Part shown: piece by piece, positions 1-6,813 of the stretch
How positions within the stretch are numbered: position 1 is the stretch's first letter
How the letters are laid out: every line of letters starts with the position of its first letter
From: Cytophagaceae bacterium
GTDB lineage: Bacteria > Bacteroidota > Bacteroidia > Cytophagales > Spirosomataceae
Length of the DNA: 11,776 nucleotides
Reading direction: 5' to 3'
Assembly: GCA_947459055.1 (NCBI GenBank)
Contig: CANHCG010000020.1
Span: forward strand, 1 to 11,776
The notes under the pieces: model-generated
The model's input: only the letters and a program-made list of their open reading frames with translations
Told to the model about the DNA's origin: nothing
The model's database searches: none
Made by a program: the position numbers and the translations under genes

Positions 1-22
1 ATATCAATAATCGCTTCTTCAT
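1..22 (-). CDS. Possible N-terminal fragment of a gene continuing past the left edge
   Basis: An ATG at 22 on the minus strand opens a frame reading M-K-K-R-L-L-I before the window ends. It lies 5 nt after the TAA of the GHMP kinase gene, so it would be the next cistron of the same transcript. The basic start followed by hydrophobic residues could begin a signal peptide or a Rossmann strand. Only seven codons are visible, so neither function nor reality of the gene can be decided here. Confidence 0.3.
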
Positions 23-27
23 ATTTT

Positions 28-1104
28 TTAGTAAAATAAACTTTCTCGTTCTGTTTTTGTCCCCTCATCCACTCGAATGATATAGGCCTTGCCGCCCGCT
101 TTCTCAATCGCTTCCACTACTTTCTCTGGGTCTTGTGGTGCATAGGCAAACATACACCCCCCCCCTCCAGAGCCATTTATTTTTGCACCCAAAGCCCCCG
201 CATCCAAGGAAGCTTGAATCATCCGATCAATCTTAGGGGTTGAAATCCGCTTATGATCGCGTAAATTATCCTGATGACGGTTCAATAAGGCACCCAAACG
301 CTCATCGCTCCACAAAGTTTCTCCTTCAAACATGGCTTTAGCCTCCAATAAAATATCCCGATCATCAATATTTGCAGCGATTAAAATCCATTCATCCTCC
401 GTAATCGCTGATTTGTAGGCTTGTAATTCTTGTAAATTAGTTGTTGCCAAATCAAAGGTTGGATTGATTTTTTGAATCTTTTCTACCCCACCCAGCGTTC
501 CATATTTTCCGCGAGATAAAATTCCTAAGGTGTCCTTGGGTTCTAAAGAATCCCCTAATACAAATGTCCCTAAATCACGCGCATAGGTTTGGATGGAAAT
601 TTCGGGCCGACTCGCTAAATAAATCACATTCCCCACAGCCGTCGAATATTGATCCATCATACCCCCAGGTTCCGAAAATTCCAACACTTCTGCCTCATAG
701 GTTATTTCCCCGATCTCCTTTTGTGAATAGCCTAGTCCATACATTTCGTTGAGAAATTTAACCCACGCAACTAATAATGCCGAGGAACTTGAAGTGCCTG
801 AATTAATCGGAATATTTCCTCGAACTTCCAGTTCCAAGCCTCGGTCAATCAGATGACCTTTTCGCTGTAAAACGTTACAAACACTCTTGAAATAATCCCT
901 TTCCTTAAAATAATTTAACGGAAATTCGAGTAAAAATGACTCGGTTTTATTCACATCAGGCAATGAAAAATGAACCTCCTTGTCTGCTCGAAATTGCCCT
1001 TTAATTTGAATACGCTTAGAAATGGCCGCTGCAATGACGGGTAAACCTAAATAATCTTGGTGTTCCCCAAATAAACAAATCCGACCGGGTGTTGATACAA
1101 TCAT
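28..1104 (-). CDS. GHMP-family sugar kinase, galactokinase-like
   Basis: ATP-dependent kinase of the GHMP superfamily (galactokinase, homoserine, mevalonate and phosphomevalonate kinases), expected to be cytosolic and to phosphorylate a sugar. From the ATG at 1104 the protein has 358 residues, slightly short for galactokinase (about 380-390). Motif 1 is R8 followed by GEHQDYLG at 13-20, matching the sugar-binding E-H-x-D-Y of galactokinases. Motif 2 is the Ser-rich phosphate loop PINSGTSSSSAL at 99-110. PGGMMDQ at 147-152 supplies the probable catalytic base D151. Motif 3 is KINGSGGGGC at 308-317. A TTG at 1152 would add 16 residues ahead of the conserved first strand and would overlap the divergent promoter, so I reject it. 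Oddities: motif 1 has Y-L-G-L-P where galactokinases usually have Y-N-x-G, and motif 3 is encoded with a run of nine G. The sugar substrate is not settled; calling it galK would overreach. Confidence 0.9.
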   Translation of the reverse strand: MIVSTPGRICLFGEHQDYLGLPVIAAAISKRIQIKGQFRADKEVHFSLPDVNKTESFLLEFPLNYFKERDYFKSVCNVLQRKGHLIDRGLELEVRGNIPINSGTSSSSALLVAWVKFLNEMYGLGYSQKEIGEITYEAEVLEFSEPGGMMDQYSTAVGNVIYLASRPEISIQTYARDLGTFVLGDSLEPKDTLGILSRGKYGTLGGVEKIQKINPTFDLATTNLQELQAYKSAITEDEWILIAANIDDRDILLEAKAMFEGETLWSDERLGALLNRHQDNLRDHKRISTPKIDRMIQASLDAGALGAKINGSGGGGCMFAYAPQDPEKVVEAIEKAGGKAYIIRVDEGTKTERESLFY

Positions 1105-1127
1105 GGGTGCTAAGTTAAAAAAAATAT

Positions 1128-1135
1128 TACCTTTG
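1128..1135 (+). promoter_or_regulatory. Bacteroidota-type -7 box for the DUF5009-like gene
   Basis: TACCTTTG matches the Bacteroidota -7 consensus TAnnTTTG at every fixed position and ends 20 nt before the ATG at 1156. That would give a leader of roughly 14 nt. No convincing -33 TTTG is visible upstream. The surrounding divergent spacer is A-rich, with runs of eight and seven A. Confidence 0.45.
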
Positions 1136-1155
1136 GTCGAAAAAAATATCAATTA

Positions 1156-2241
1156 ATGATCACCCAACGTATTCCATCCATCGATTATTTCAGGGGTTTC
1201 ATTTTGTTTTTATTAGCCGCTGAAAGCACTGGTCTTTATGGAACCCTTGGAAAATTATTTCCAGATTCCTTTCTTGTTGAACAATTTCACCATGCCCAAT
1301 GGGAAGGCCTCCATTTTTGGGATTTAATCCAACCCGGCTTTATGATGATCGCCGGAGCTTCCCTTTATTTCTCTACCTATAAAAAACTAGACGAAGGTTC
1401 GACATATGGCCAATTATGGCCTAAAGTCATCAAAAGATCTTTTCTATTATTTCTTTTTGGCACTGGACTCCATTGCCTCTATCGTGAGGAATTGGTGCTG
1501 GAATTATGGAATGTGTTGACCCAATTATCCGTCACCACACTCATCGCCTTTTTTCTTTTGCGCTTTTCGATACCCCTCCAACTCGCCGCTTCGATCCTCA
1601 TCTTACTTCTGGCGCATTCATTGTACGTGTTTACTGATATACCAAGCTATAATTTACCCTATACGCCTGACCAAAATTTCGGTTCCTACATGGACATGGT
1701 CCTAATGGGAAAATTAAGCGGCGGCCATTGGATTGCTATTAATTGCATTCCCACCGCGGCACATACCATATGGGGTGCCCTGATTGGTCGAATTATCCAC
1801 CGCAATGTAGACCAAAAAAACACCTTGCGCACCTTAGTTGGGCTTGGAATATTAGGGATTATCTTAGGTTATGGATTGGATTTGGCTGGAATTCCAATCA
1901 TTAAACGGACGGCCACGCTATCATTTACCATCGCCTCCGCGGGTTGGATTACCCTCATGATGGCTGGTTTTTATGCCAATTGGTCCTCTGAAATCCCTAA
2001 AATTAAATTCCCAAATTACATTCTCTCCTTTGGGAAAAATTCAATTTTCATTTACTTGTTTTTTGAATCCGTAGGACCTGATTGGTTGAAAAAATCGAGC
2101 TTCGTTTTTGTCGGTGGAATCATTGAAAAACTGGGAGGAACCGAACAAATTGCTAAATTAGGAAATTCGCTCGTAGTTTTTCTACTGATTATTGGCCTCG
2201 CCAAATGGCTAGATAACCGAAAAATTTATTTCAAATTGTAG
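1156..2241 (+). CDS. DUF5009 / HGSNAT-like multi-pass membrane acyltransferase homologue
   Basis: Integral inner-membrane protein of 361 residues with about ten hydrophobic segments, roughly at 11-28, 54-74, 93-108, 115-137, 140-160, 191-214, 224-245, 253-275, 289-306 and 337-356. The opening R-I-P-S-I-D-Y-F-R-G is the classic start of the heparan-alpha-glucosaminide N-acetyltransferase/DUF5009/YeiB-like group. The conserved loop after the first segment, FHHAQWEGLHFWDLIQP at 44-60, carries His45, His46, His53 and Asp56 as candidate catalytic residues. Family members are thought to move acyl groups across the membrane onto sugars, but the acceptor here is unknown. It starts 51 nt from the divergent sugar kinase, and the short spacer suggests shared control. 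The ATG is preceded by a good -7 box rather than a Shine-Dalgarno site. The membrane topology call is firm; enzymatic activity is inferred. Confidence 0.85.
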   Translation: MITQRIPSIDYFRGFILFLLAAESTGLYGTLGKLFPDSFLVEQFHHAQWEGLHFWDLIQPGFMMIAGASLYFSTYKKLDEGSTYGQLWPKVIKRSFLLFLFGTGLHCLYREELVLELWNVLTQLSVTTLIAFFLLRFSIPLQLAASILILLLAHSLYVFTDIPSYNLPYTPDQNFGSYMDMVLMGKLSGGHWIAINCIPTAAHTIWGALIGRIIHRNVDQKNTLRTLVGLGILGIILGYGLDLAGIPIIKRTATLSFTIASAGWITLMMAGFYANWSSEIPKIKFPNYILSFGKNSIFIYLFFESVGPDWLKKSSFVFVGGIIEKLGGTEQIAKLGNSLVVFLLIIGLAKWLDNRKIYFKL

Positions 2242-2286
2242 CAAATAATTATTGAGAAATCTTGGGCTTGAATCCCTTTCATGATT

Positions 2287-2697
2287 TCATGATTGGGCTA
2301 CTTCGGCCTGATCCGATTGCTGATTAATGTTATCCAATTTATAAGCCCACGTCTGTGCAATATTCCAGGCTTTCACCTTAGCTTCTTCGGTAACTTTCCC
2401 TTCGAAATGTTCGTCTAGGGTGGCATTAAATAGGGATAACCAACGATCAAAATGCGCCTGAGTTAAGCGCTCTTTTTGATTTACCTCCAAATGCGGTCGC
2501 ATCGGAGCGCCCTTATAGGCAGAACCGTCCAACAAAAGCATTTCCCAAAAATCATACATCTTCGGTAAATGTTTTGCAAAATCCACATGCATCACATCCA
2601 TGAACACATGACCTACCAAATCATCCGAAGGCATTTTTGCATAAAATGCATCGACGAAAATCTGAATATCCGCTCGGGATTGAATGTCAGATTTCAT
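2287..2697 (-). CDS. Group III truncated hemoglobin
   Basis: Small cytosolic heme protein of 136 residues with the 2-over-2 globin fold. The pattern fits group III (Campylobacter Ctb type): Tyr19 in FYAKM is distal B10, His43 in AKHLPKMYDFW corresponds to E7, His69 in PMRPHLEV is the proximal F8 heme ligand, and Trp86 in HFDRWLSLF is G8. All four diagnostic residues are present, so the protein should bind heme. Group III proteins bind O2 and NO tightly and are linked to nitrosative or peroxide chemistry rather than oxygen storage; the exact job here is unknown. The last dozen residues are Gln/Ser/Ala-rich and beyond the fold. Its ATG uses the last A of the TAA of the upstream haloperoxidase-type gene (TAATG), and no promoter of its own is visible, so translation is probably coupled. 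Confidence 0.93.
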   Translation of the reverse strand: MKSDIQSRADIQIFVDAFYAKMPSDDLVGHVFMDVMHVDFAKHLPKMYDFWEMLLLDGSAYKGAPMRPHLEVNQKERLTQAHFDRWLSLFNATLDEHFEGKVTEEAKVKAWNIAQTWAYKLDNINQQSDQAEVAQS

Positions 2698-4013
2698 TAA
2701 TGGGTTTTGATTTTAGCGAGAATATGTTGGCCCACCTTTTTTCCCTGCTTCGCCCCTTCATCCAAGGCCGGCCGGAAGTGAATCCCTCCATAAAGACGAC
2801 TGATCGAGGCCTCATCGGAAGCCTGCAAGAAAGAAGTGAATTTCCGAGGCGGTAAGCCATAGGGTATTTCCGTCGAATCATTAAAAGCTACCCCATCTCC
2901 ATACAAAGATGTTAAAATCTGAGAGGCAGAAGCCGATATCGTACTATGCCCAGAGGTGTACTCAGGAAAAGGAGGTGTTTGCAAAATAGGTATCCACGTT
3001 TTATCTACACTTGCATTAATTATCGTTTCTGGACGAATTCTGATGGAACGGTATTTCTCATCCCAGCAAGCAATAAATCCATCAAAAATCCCAATCGACG
3101 TCAAGGCAAATGCTTCTGCGGTTTGCATGTAATTCTTTTTCAATTGACGAGATACTTGCCCTACGATGCCCAACCAATGCCCACCCGGCGACATTTTCTT
3201 CGTTGCAAACATCGCATGGCCTGTAATATTCATTTTAAACGGATTACAATCCCAGAAATTGGCAATATCCCGCTGTTCATCCGTTAAATTCTTTACTGTC
3301 TCATACGAGTCCATCACCTCCTTGTAATAGGGGCTTCCCTTCGTGATATCAAACTTAGATGGTGTAGGCGCTCGGAATTGAGCGGCAGAATCTAAAGTGG
3401 CAGGCCGAATTTTATTCCAAAAGGGCTCAACCGCATCCATATAGGCCGGAGGCGTCGGCGTCCAAGTACCCGGTAAATTCGTTACCGTAAATCGAAATCC
3501 GCGTGTTTGTTTATATTGATCCTTTCCCGCATAGCGCAACACAGCCGCCGCCACCGAATCCCCAAAGGCAATCGAGCGCTCATATACATCACTTGGAATA
3601 CCTATTTTCTGATAATCTGCCTCCAATTTTTTATCAAACTCCACATACATTTCCTGTGCAAAGGTCAGCTTCTTCCCCACAGCCAAATAAGCACGTGTAG
3701 ATGCTAGCGGAAAACAATATTCCAAACCCGGTTCGGGTGAAGGAATTTTTTCAAAGCCATTCAATTGGCCCACCAATGAATGGTAACCTTTATCCCCCGG
3801 CACCGCCGCCTCATAACCTGCAATCCCCGCATACATATAAATACGGGACGAAACCGGTGGGGCAAAAATATCGTGAATGATGCTTTCAGTTAACATCACC
3901 TCCGCCCGAATCAAAAATTCAGGATTCGCCGCTTCTTGTTGGTAATTTGGATTTGTTTTTTGGCAGGAAACCAATGTCCCTACCCAACCAAGAATTAACA
4001 GGTATTTTTTCAT
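2697..4013 (-). CDS. Vanadium-dependent haloperoxidase / PAP2-superfamily lipoprotein
   Basis: Exported lipoprotein of 438 residues. The N-terminus is MKK plus a hydrophobic stretch ending in the lipobox L-V-S-C, with Cys17 as the acylated residue. The C-terminal half has the three vanadate/phosphate-binding arms of vanadium chloroperoxidase and PAP2 phosphatases: K320-x6-R327-P328, S354-G355-H356 and S405-R406-x5-H412. The spacings K to R (7) and R to H (6) equal those known for fungal chloroperoxidase, and His412 would be the residue that ligates vanadium. Members either oxidise halides with peroxide or act as phosphatases; sequence alone cannot separate these, and many bacterial homologues are uncharacterised. 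A TTG at 4025 would add four residues, but the ATG at 4013 gives a canonical lipoprotein signal. It follows the FAD oxidoreductase gene after 66 nt holding a hairpin and tandem -7 boxes, and overlaps the globin gene by one base. Confidence 0.9.
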   Translation of the reverse strand: MKKYLLILGWVGTLVSCQKTNPNYQQEAANPEFLIRAEVMLTESIIHDIFAPPVSSRIYMYAGIAGYEAAVPGDKGYHSLVGQLNGFEKIPSPEPGLEYCFPLASTRAYLAVGKKLTFAQEMYVEFDKKLEADYQKIGIPSDVYERSIAFGDSVAAAVLRYAGKDQYKQTRGFRFTVTNLPGTWTPTPPAYMDAVEPFWNKIRPATLDSAAQFRAPTPSKFDITKGSPYYKEVMDSYETVKNLTDEQRDIANFWDCNPFKMNITGHAMFATKKMSPGGHWLGIVGQVSRQLKKNYMQTAEAFALTSIGIFDGFIACWDEKYRSIRIRPETIINASVDKTWIPILQTPPFPEYTSGHSTISASASQILTSLYGDGVAFNDSTEIPYGLPPRKFTSFLQASDEASISRLYGGIHFRPALDEGAKQGKKVGQHILAKIKTH

Positions 4014-4033
4014 TTTAGGATTCAATTGAGCGC

Positions 4034-4049
4034 CAAAATTACAAAATTA
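4034..4049 (-). promoter_or_regulatory. Tandem perfect -7 boxes upstream of the haloperoxidase-type lipoprotein
   Basis: Read on the minus strand, TAATTTTG occurs twice back to back, and both copies fit TAnnTTTG exactly. The proximal copy ends 21 nt before the ATG at 4013, giving a predicted leader of about 15 nt. The second copy would place a start site 8 nt further upstream. No -33 TTTG is seen at the expected distance. The position suggests that the lipoprotein-globin pair has its own promoter separate from the FAD oxidoreductase gene upstream. Confidence 0.5.
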
Positions 4050-4063
4050 TCTCCGATTCCCGT

Positions 4064-4079
4064 GCTGATTTTTATCAGC
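4064..4079. repeat. Perfect 6-bp inverted repeat directly after the FAD oxidoreductase stop
   Basis: GCTGAT and ATCAGC flank a four-base loop and start on the base after the TAA of the minus-strand FAD oxidoreductase gene. As RNA it could form a small hairpin. It is not followed by a T run on either strand, so it is not a standard intrinsic terminator. It may act in mRNA processing or stability, as an operator for the downstream promoter, or have no role. Confidence 0.35.
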
Positions 4080-5291
4080 TTATTGGACTTTTTCTAGGAC
4101 TGTTTCTGCTGCCAATCGACCGGAAGATAAAGCCGCCTGCAAGGAAGGAAATTGGGTATAATCACCCGCAAGCACTATATTTCGTTTCTCAGCTTCTTTT
4201 TTCAATGTTTGAAAATCCGAAACTCGCCACAAGGAATGTGGAATTGGAAATGATTTTATAAACTGAAAATCAGAAGCCGGAACACCCAAGTGATCTGCTA
4301 AAATCCGCTTGATTTCCTCAGAAGAAATACCAATCGTCAAGCTAGTCGCAGAAAATAGATAATCACCCTTCAAAGAAGAATGGGGGTCTATAGCCGTTAA
4401 ACAGGAAAAATGAAGCAAGGGCGAACCTTCAGGCATTAAATGCAAATAGGGCTCCATGCCATAAATTCCTTTAGCACGAAAATAAAAAGTCTCACTCCCT
4501 AAGGGCTCCACATCTGCCTTCGAAACACCCAACAAATCGCTTGTGATAGGCGCTTCGGTGGCTAAAATTAATTGTGAAAATTCCAATTGCTCCCCCGATT
4601 CCAACTCCACAAAGTCCGCTGAAATATGAGTCACTGGCGCCTCTAAGCGAATCCGATTAGTAGGAATGATGTCGGCTAATTGGGAGGCAATGGCCCCAAT
4701 TCCAGCTTTTGGAATCGCCGCTTTTCCTTCCATAAATTGCTTCATGTAAAAATAAAATAAGGAAGCTGGTTGAGATAATCGCGCGTCCAATAACACGCCG
4801 GACATAAAGGGCCGCAAAAAGAGCGATTTGAAATTAGTAGAAAATCCTAAACGGTCAATCAATTCTCCCACTGTTTCTTTCCTCCCATCTAAGGCCTCCA
4901 CATCCCTCTGCAAGCGAAACCACACATAGCCAAGTAAAACCAAATCTTTGGCAGTCACCAAACCCGATCCTAGGGAACGAAGAAACGCAAACGGCTTTTC
5001 GAATGGATTGAAAAAAGGCTGAAAATGACTAGTTAAATACACATAAGCCCCTGAACCAAAATAAGATAAATCCAATTTTTTCAAATCTAGACTTCGCTGA
5101 ACTTCCGGATAGGCCGTTTGCAAAACCTGAAAACCATGATCCAACACAAAGCCATCGACCGTTTCCGATTGTACTCTTCCGCCTATTTTGTTCGATTTTT
5201 CGAGTAAAAAATAGTTGGCCCCCTGAATTTCCAACAAACGCGCCGCTTGTAGTCCCGAAATCCCCGCACCGATAATAACAATTGGTTTCAT
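4080..5291 (-). CDS. FAD/NAD(P)-binding oxidoreductase, amine-oxidase/phytoene-desaturase-like fold
   Basis: Flavoprotein of 403 residues from the ATG at 5291. A TTG at 5312 would add seven residues before the nucleotide-binding strand and is less likely. The first strand and dinucleotide loop are clear: GAGISG at 8-13, Glu31 at the end of the second strand (ribose contact), and the GGRV motif at 37-40 that typifies the amine oxidase, protoporphyrinogen oxidase and phytoene desaturase superfamily. The C-terminal FAD-closing segment is visible as A-G-D-Y-T-Q-F-P followed by Gln-Ala-Ala-Leu-Ser-Ser-Gly. There is no signal peptide. The substrate is unknown: no carotenoid genes are nearby, and the length is shorter than typical CrtI (about 490 residues), so I do not call it a desaturase. 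It is divergent from the hydrolase operon across an 86-nt spacer. Confidence 0.85.
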   Translation of the reverse strand: MKPIVIIGAGISGLQAARLLEIQGANYFLLEKSNKIGGRVQSETVDGFVLDHGFQVLQTAYPEVQRSLDLKKLDLSYFGSGAYVYLTSHFQPFFNPFEKPFAFLRSLGSGLVTAKDLVLLGYVWFRLQRDVEALDGRKETVGELIDRLGFSTNFKSLFLRPFMSGVLLDARLSQPASLFYFYMKQFMEGKAAIPKAGIGAIASQLADIIPTNRIRLEAPVTHISADFVELESGEQLEFSQLILATEAPITSDLLGVSKADVEPLGSETFYFRAKGIYGMEPYLHLMPEGSPLLHFSCLTAIDPHSSLKGDYLFSATSLTIGISSEEIKRILADHLGVPASDFQFIKSFPIPHSLWRVSDFQTLKKEAEKRNIVLAGDYTQFPSLQAALSSGRLAAETVLEKVQ

Positions 5292-5309
5292 GTTTAGTTT
5301 ATATTTGAA

Positions 5310-5316
5310 CAAACTA
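5310..5316 (-). promoter_or_regulatory. Weak -7-like box for the FAD oxidoreductase gene
   Basis: On the minus strand TAGTTTG lies 18 nt before the ATG at 5291. It keeps TA and TTTG but has a one-base rather than two-base spacer, so it is an imperfect match to TAnnTTTG. It sits in an AT-rich divergent spacer where a promoter is required by gene orientation. Position supports it more than sequence does. Confidence 0.25.
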
Positions 5317-5349
5317 TTTAAACATACAAAAGTTTAAAGTCTTTTTTAT

Positions 5350-5357
5350 TACTTTGC
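5350..5357 (+). promoter_or_regulatory. -7-like box for the hydrolase-CBS-nadK operon
   Basis: TACTTTGC ends 20 nt before the ATG at 5378. It has TA plus TTTGC, but with a one-base spacer instead of two. The predicted leader is about 15 nt, similar to the other promoters in this window. This is the only plausible promoter for the three-gene operon that runs to 7698. Confidence 0.4.
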
Positions 5358-5377
5358 AGATTAAATGATTCTTAGGA

Positions 5378-6139
5378 ATGAATTACAAAATTAGGGAGGA
5401 AAACGATTTCCATTACATCGATGAAGGAAACGGTGAAATTTTACTCCTACTTCATGGATTATTCGGTGCCTTAAGTAATTGGCAAGGAGTCATTGACCAC
5501 TTTAGTCAAAAATACCGCGTCATCATTCCGCTCATGCCAATCCATGATATGCCCATCAAAGAGGCTGGCTGTGAAGGACTTACCGTTTTCATCGAAGGAT
5601 TTATCGATTATATCAAACTAGACAAATTCTCTCTCATTGGAAATTCCCTAGGTGGACATGTCGCCCTGATTTATACGCTCAAACACCCAGAGAAAGTCCA
5701 ACGATTAATTTTAACAGGTTCCTCCGGACTTTTTGAAAATTCCATGGGCGGTTCCTATCCGAAACGAGGCAATTACGAATACATCAAAGAACGCGTCGAA
5801 TATACTTTTTACGACCCGAAAACGGCCTCAAAAGAATTAGTCGACGAAGTTTTTGAGATTACTAATAGTATTCCAAAGGTCATGCGCATTATCGCGATCG
5901 CAAAATCGGCCCAAAGGAACAATATGGCCAAAGATATTGTTCGGATAGAAAAACCAACCTTATTGATTTGGGGATTAAACGATACGATTACGCCTCCCCA
6001 CGTGGGGCATGAATTTAATTCTTTGATTAAACATTCTGAATTACGTTTTATCGACCATTGTTGTCACGCGCCTATGATGGAACAACCGGTCGAATTCAAT
6101 CGCATTTTAGATCACTGGTTAGGTAATAACCCCGTATAA
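5378..6139 (+). CDS. Alpha/beta hydrolase
   Basis: Cytosolic alpha/beta-hydrolase-fold protein of 253 residues, the usual size for the family. Visible hallmarks in order are the oxyanion-hole segment L-L-H-G-L-F-G at 24-30, the nucleophile elbow G-N-S-L-G-G at 88-93 with Ser90, the acid Asp202 in W-G-L-N-D, and His230 in the segment D-H-C-C-H-A-P. A complete Ser-Asp-His triad is therefore present. The substrate is unknown; the family includes esterases, C-C hydrolases and thioesterases. It is first in a tight operon, with two bases between its TAA and the CBS gene. A nine-codon out-of-frame ATG frame (5365-5394) overlaps the start. AGGA lies directly against the ATG, too close to serve as a ribosome binding site, which fits the leader habits of Bacteroidota. 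Confidence 0.9.
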   Translation: MNYKIREENDFHYIDEGNGEILLLLHGLFGALSNWQGVIDHFSQKYRVIIPLMPIHDMPIKEAGCEGLTVFIEGFIDYIKLDKFSLIGNSLGGHVALIYTLKHPEKVQRLILTGSSGLFENSMGGSYPKRGNYEYIKERVEYTFYDPKTASKELVDEVFEITNSIPKVMRIIAIAKSAQRNNMAKDIVRIEKPTLLIWGLNDTITPPHVGHEFNSLIKHSELRFIDHCCHAPMMEQPVEFNRILDHWLGNNPV

Positions 6140-6141
6140 CC

Positions 6142-6810
6142 ATGTTAGCGCTCGCACATCTTTCCTATGATTTTCCCACCGCAGGTCTGCATGACACGGT
6201 GCAAAAGGCCTTAAAAATTATTCGTGCCCATGAATTGAATGCCATCGCGGTATTGGATGGGAAATTATGGGTGGGTAATGTTACGGAGGAAATGTTAAGC
6301 CATGCGACCCATCCCGACGGCAAATTATCTCAATTCGCTGAAACTTGGAATTCAACCAAAATCGAAGCTGAAGAAGATATTTTAGCGAGTTTACCTCATT
6401 TTGAAGAAAGTGGTTTCCGGATGTTACCCGTAGTAAACGAAGAAGGATACTGGCAAGGTTATTTAACCTGGGAATCTGTGGCGAAAACGACCTTTTTTAC
6501 CGGATTTAATACCGGAAATGGGGGAATCATCCGAATTCTTTTTCATTCCCAACGAGATTCCTTAAGCACCATCGCCCGAATCATCGAAGAGAATAAAGGC
6601 ATGATCACTCGGACCTACCTTACGAAAACAGATCGGCCCGAGCACAACAGTCCTGAATTAATTATCCAAATACAAACGGAACAATTTCCTGCCATTATCA
6701 AGAGTTTAGAGCGACATGACGTGCACATCGAAAAAGCATTTATGTTTGGCTCCACTGAATTTGTGGATCAAAGTCGGTTCGACCTCCTTTTAAAGTACCT
6801 AAATCCCTAA
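6142..6810 (+). CDS. CBS-pair protein with ACT-like C-terminal domain
   Basis: A 222-residue cytosolic protein. Residues about 5-50 and 70-118 look like two CBS repeats; the second includes F-R-M-L-P-V-V-N-E-E-G and G-Y-L-T-W-E-S. CBS pairs usually bind adenine nucleotides such as AMP, ATP or SAM. From about residue 127 the pattern G-I-I-R-I-L-F, then L-S-T-I-A-R-I-I-E-E-N, then L-I-I-Q-I-Q and I-I-K-S-L-E-R resembles an ACT-type regulatory domain; this is inferred from pattern only. No catalytic domain is present, so it is probably a sensor or regulator. It sits between the hydrolase (2-nt gap) and the NAD kinase (3-nt gap), a neighbourhood I recall as common in Bacteroidota. Control of NAD kinase or of the hydrolase is a reasonable but unproven guess. 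Confidence 0.82.
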   Translation: MLALAHLSYDFPTAGLHDTVQKALKIIRAHELNAIAVLDGKLWVGNVTEEMLSHATHPDGKLSQFAETWNSTKIEAEEDILASLPHFEESGFRMLPVVNEEGYWQGYLTWESVAKTTFFTGFNTGNGGIIRILFHSQRDSLSTIARIIEENKGMITRTYLTKTDRPEHNSPELIIQIQTEQFPAIIKSLERHDVHIEKAFMFGSTEFVDQSRFDLLLKYLNP

Positions 6811-6813
6811 ATT

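Noticed and set aside
564..752. Plus-strand open frame inside the GHMP kinase
   Set aside because: Low-complexity Pro/Ser/His-rich translation antisense to a conserved kinase; no motif or start signal.
2279..2294. Tandem 8-bp repeat TCATGATT across the globin stop codon
   Set aside because: Only two short copies in low-complexity sequence between convergent genes; no function suggested.
2637..3287. Open frames opposite the globin and haloperoxidase-type genes on the plus strand
   Set aside because: They are antisense to strongly conserved motifs and their translations look random (Arg/Cys-rich).
3503..3707. Two overlapping plus-strand frames inside the lipoprotein gene
   Set aside because: Both are antisense shadows of a long confident gene with complete active-site motifs.
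5365..5394. Nine-codon frame overlapping the hydrolase start, a possible leader peptide
   Set aside because: No special residue content and no attenuator hairpin; likely chance in an AT-rich leader.
5394..5400. GGGAGGA resembling a strong Shine-Dalgarno site
   Set aside because: It lies inside the hydrolase coding region encoding Arg-Glu-Glu and is not followed by an ATG, GTG or TTG at proper spacing.
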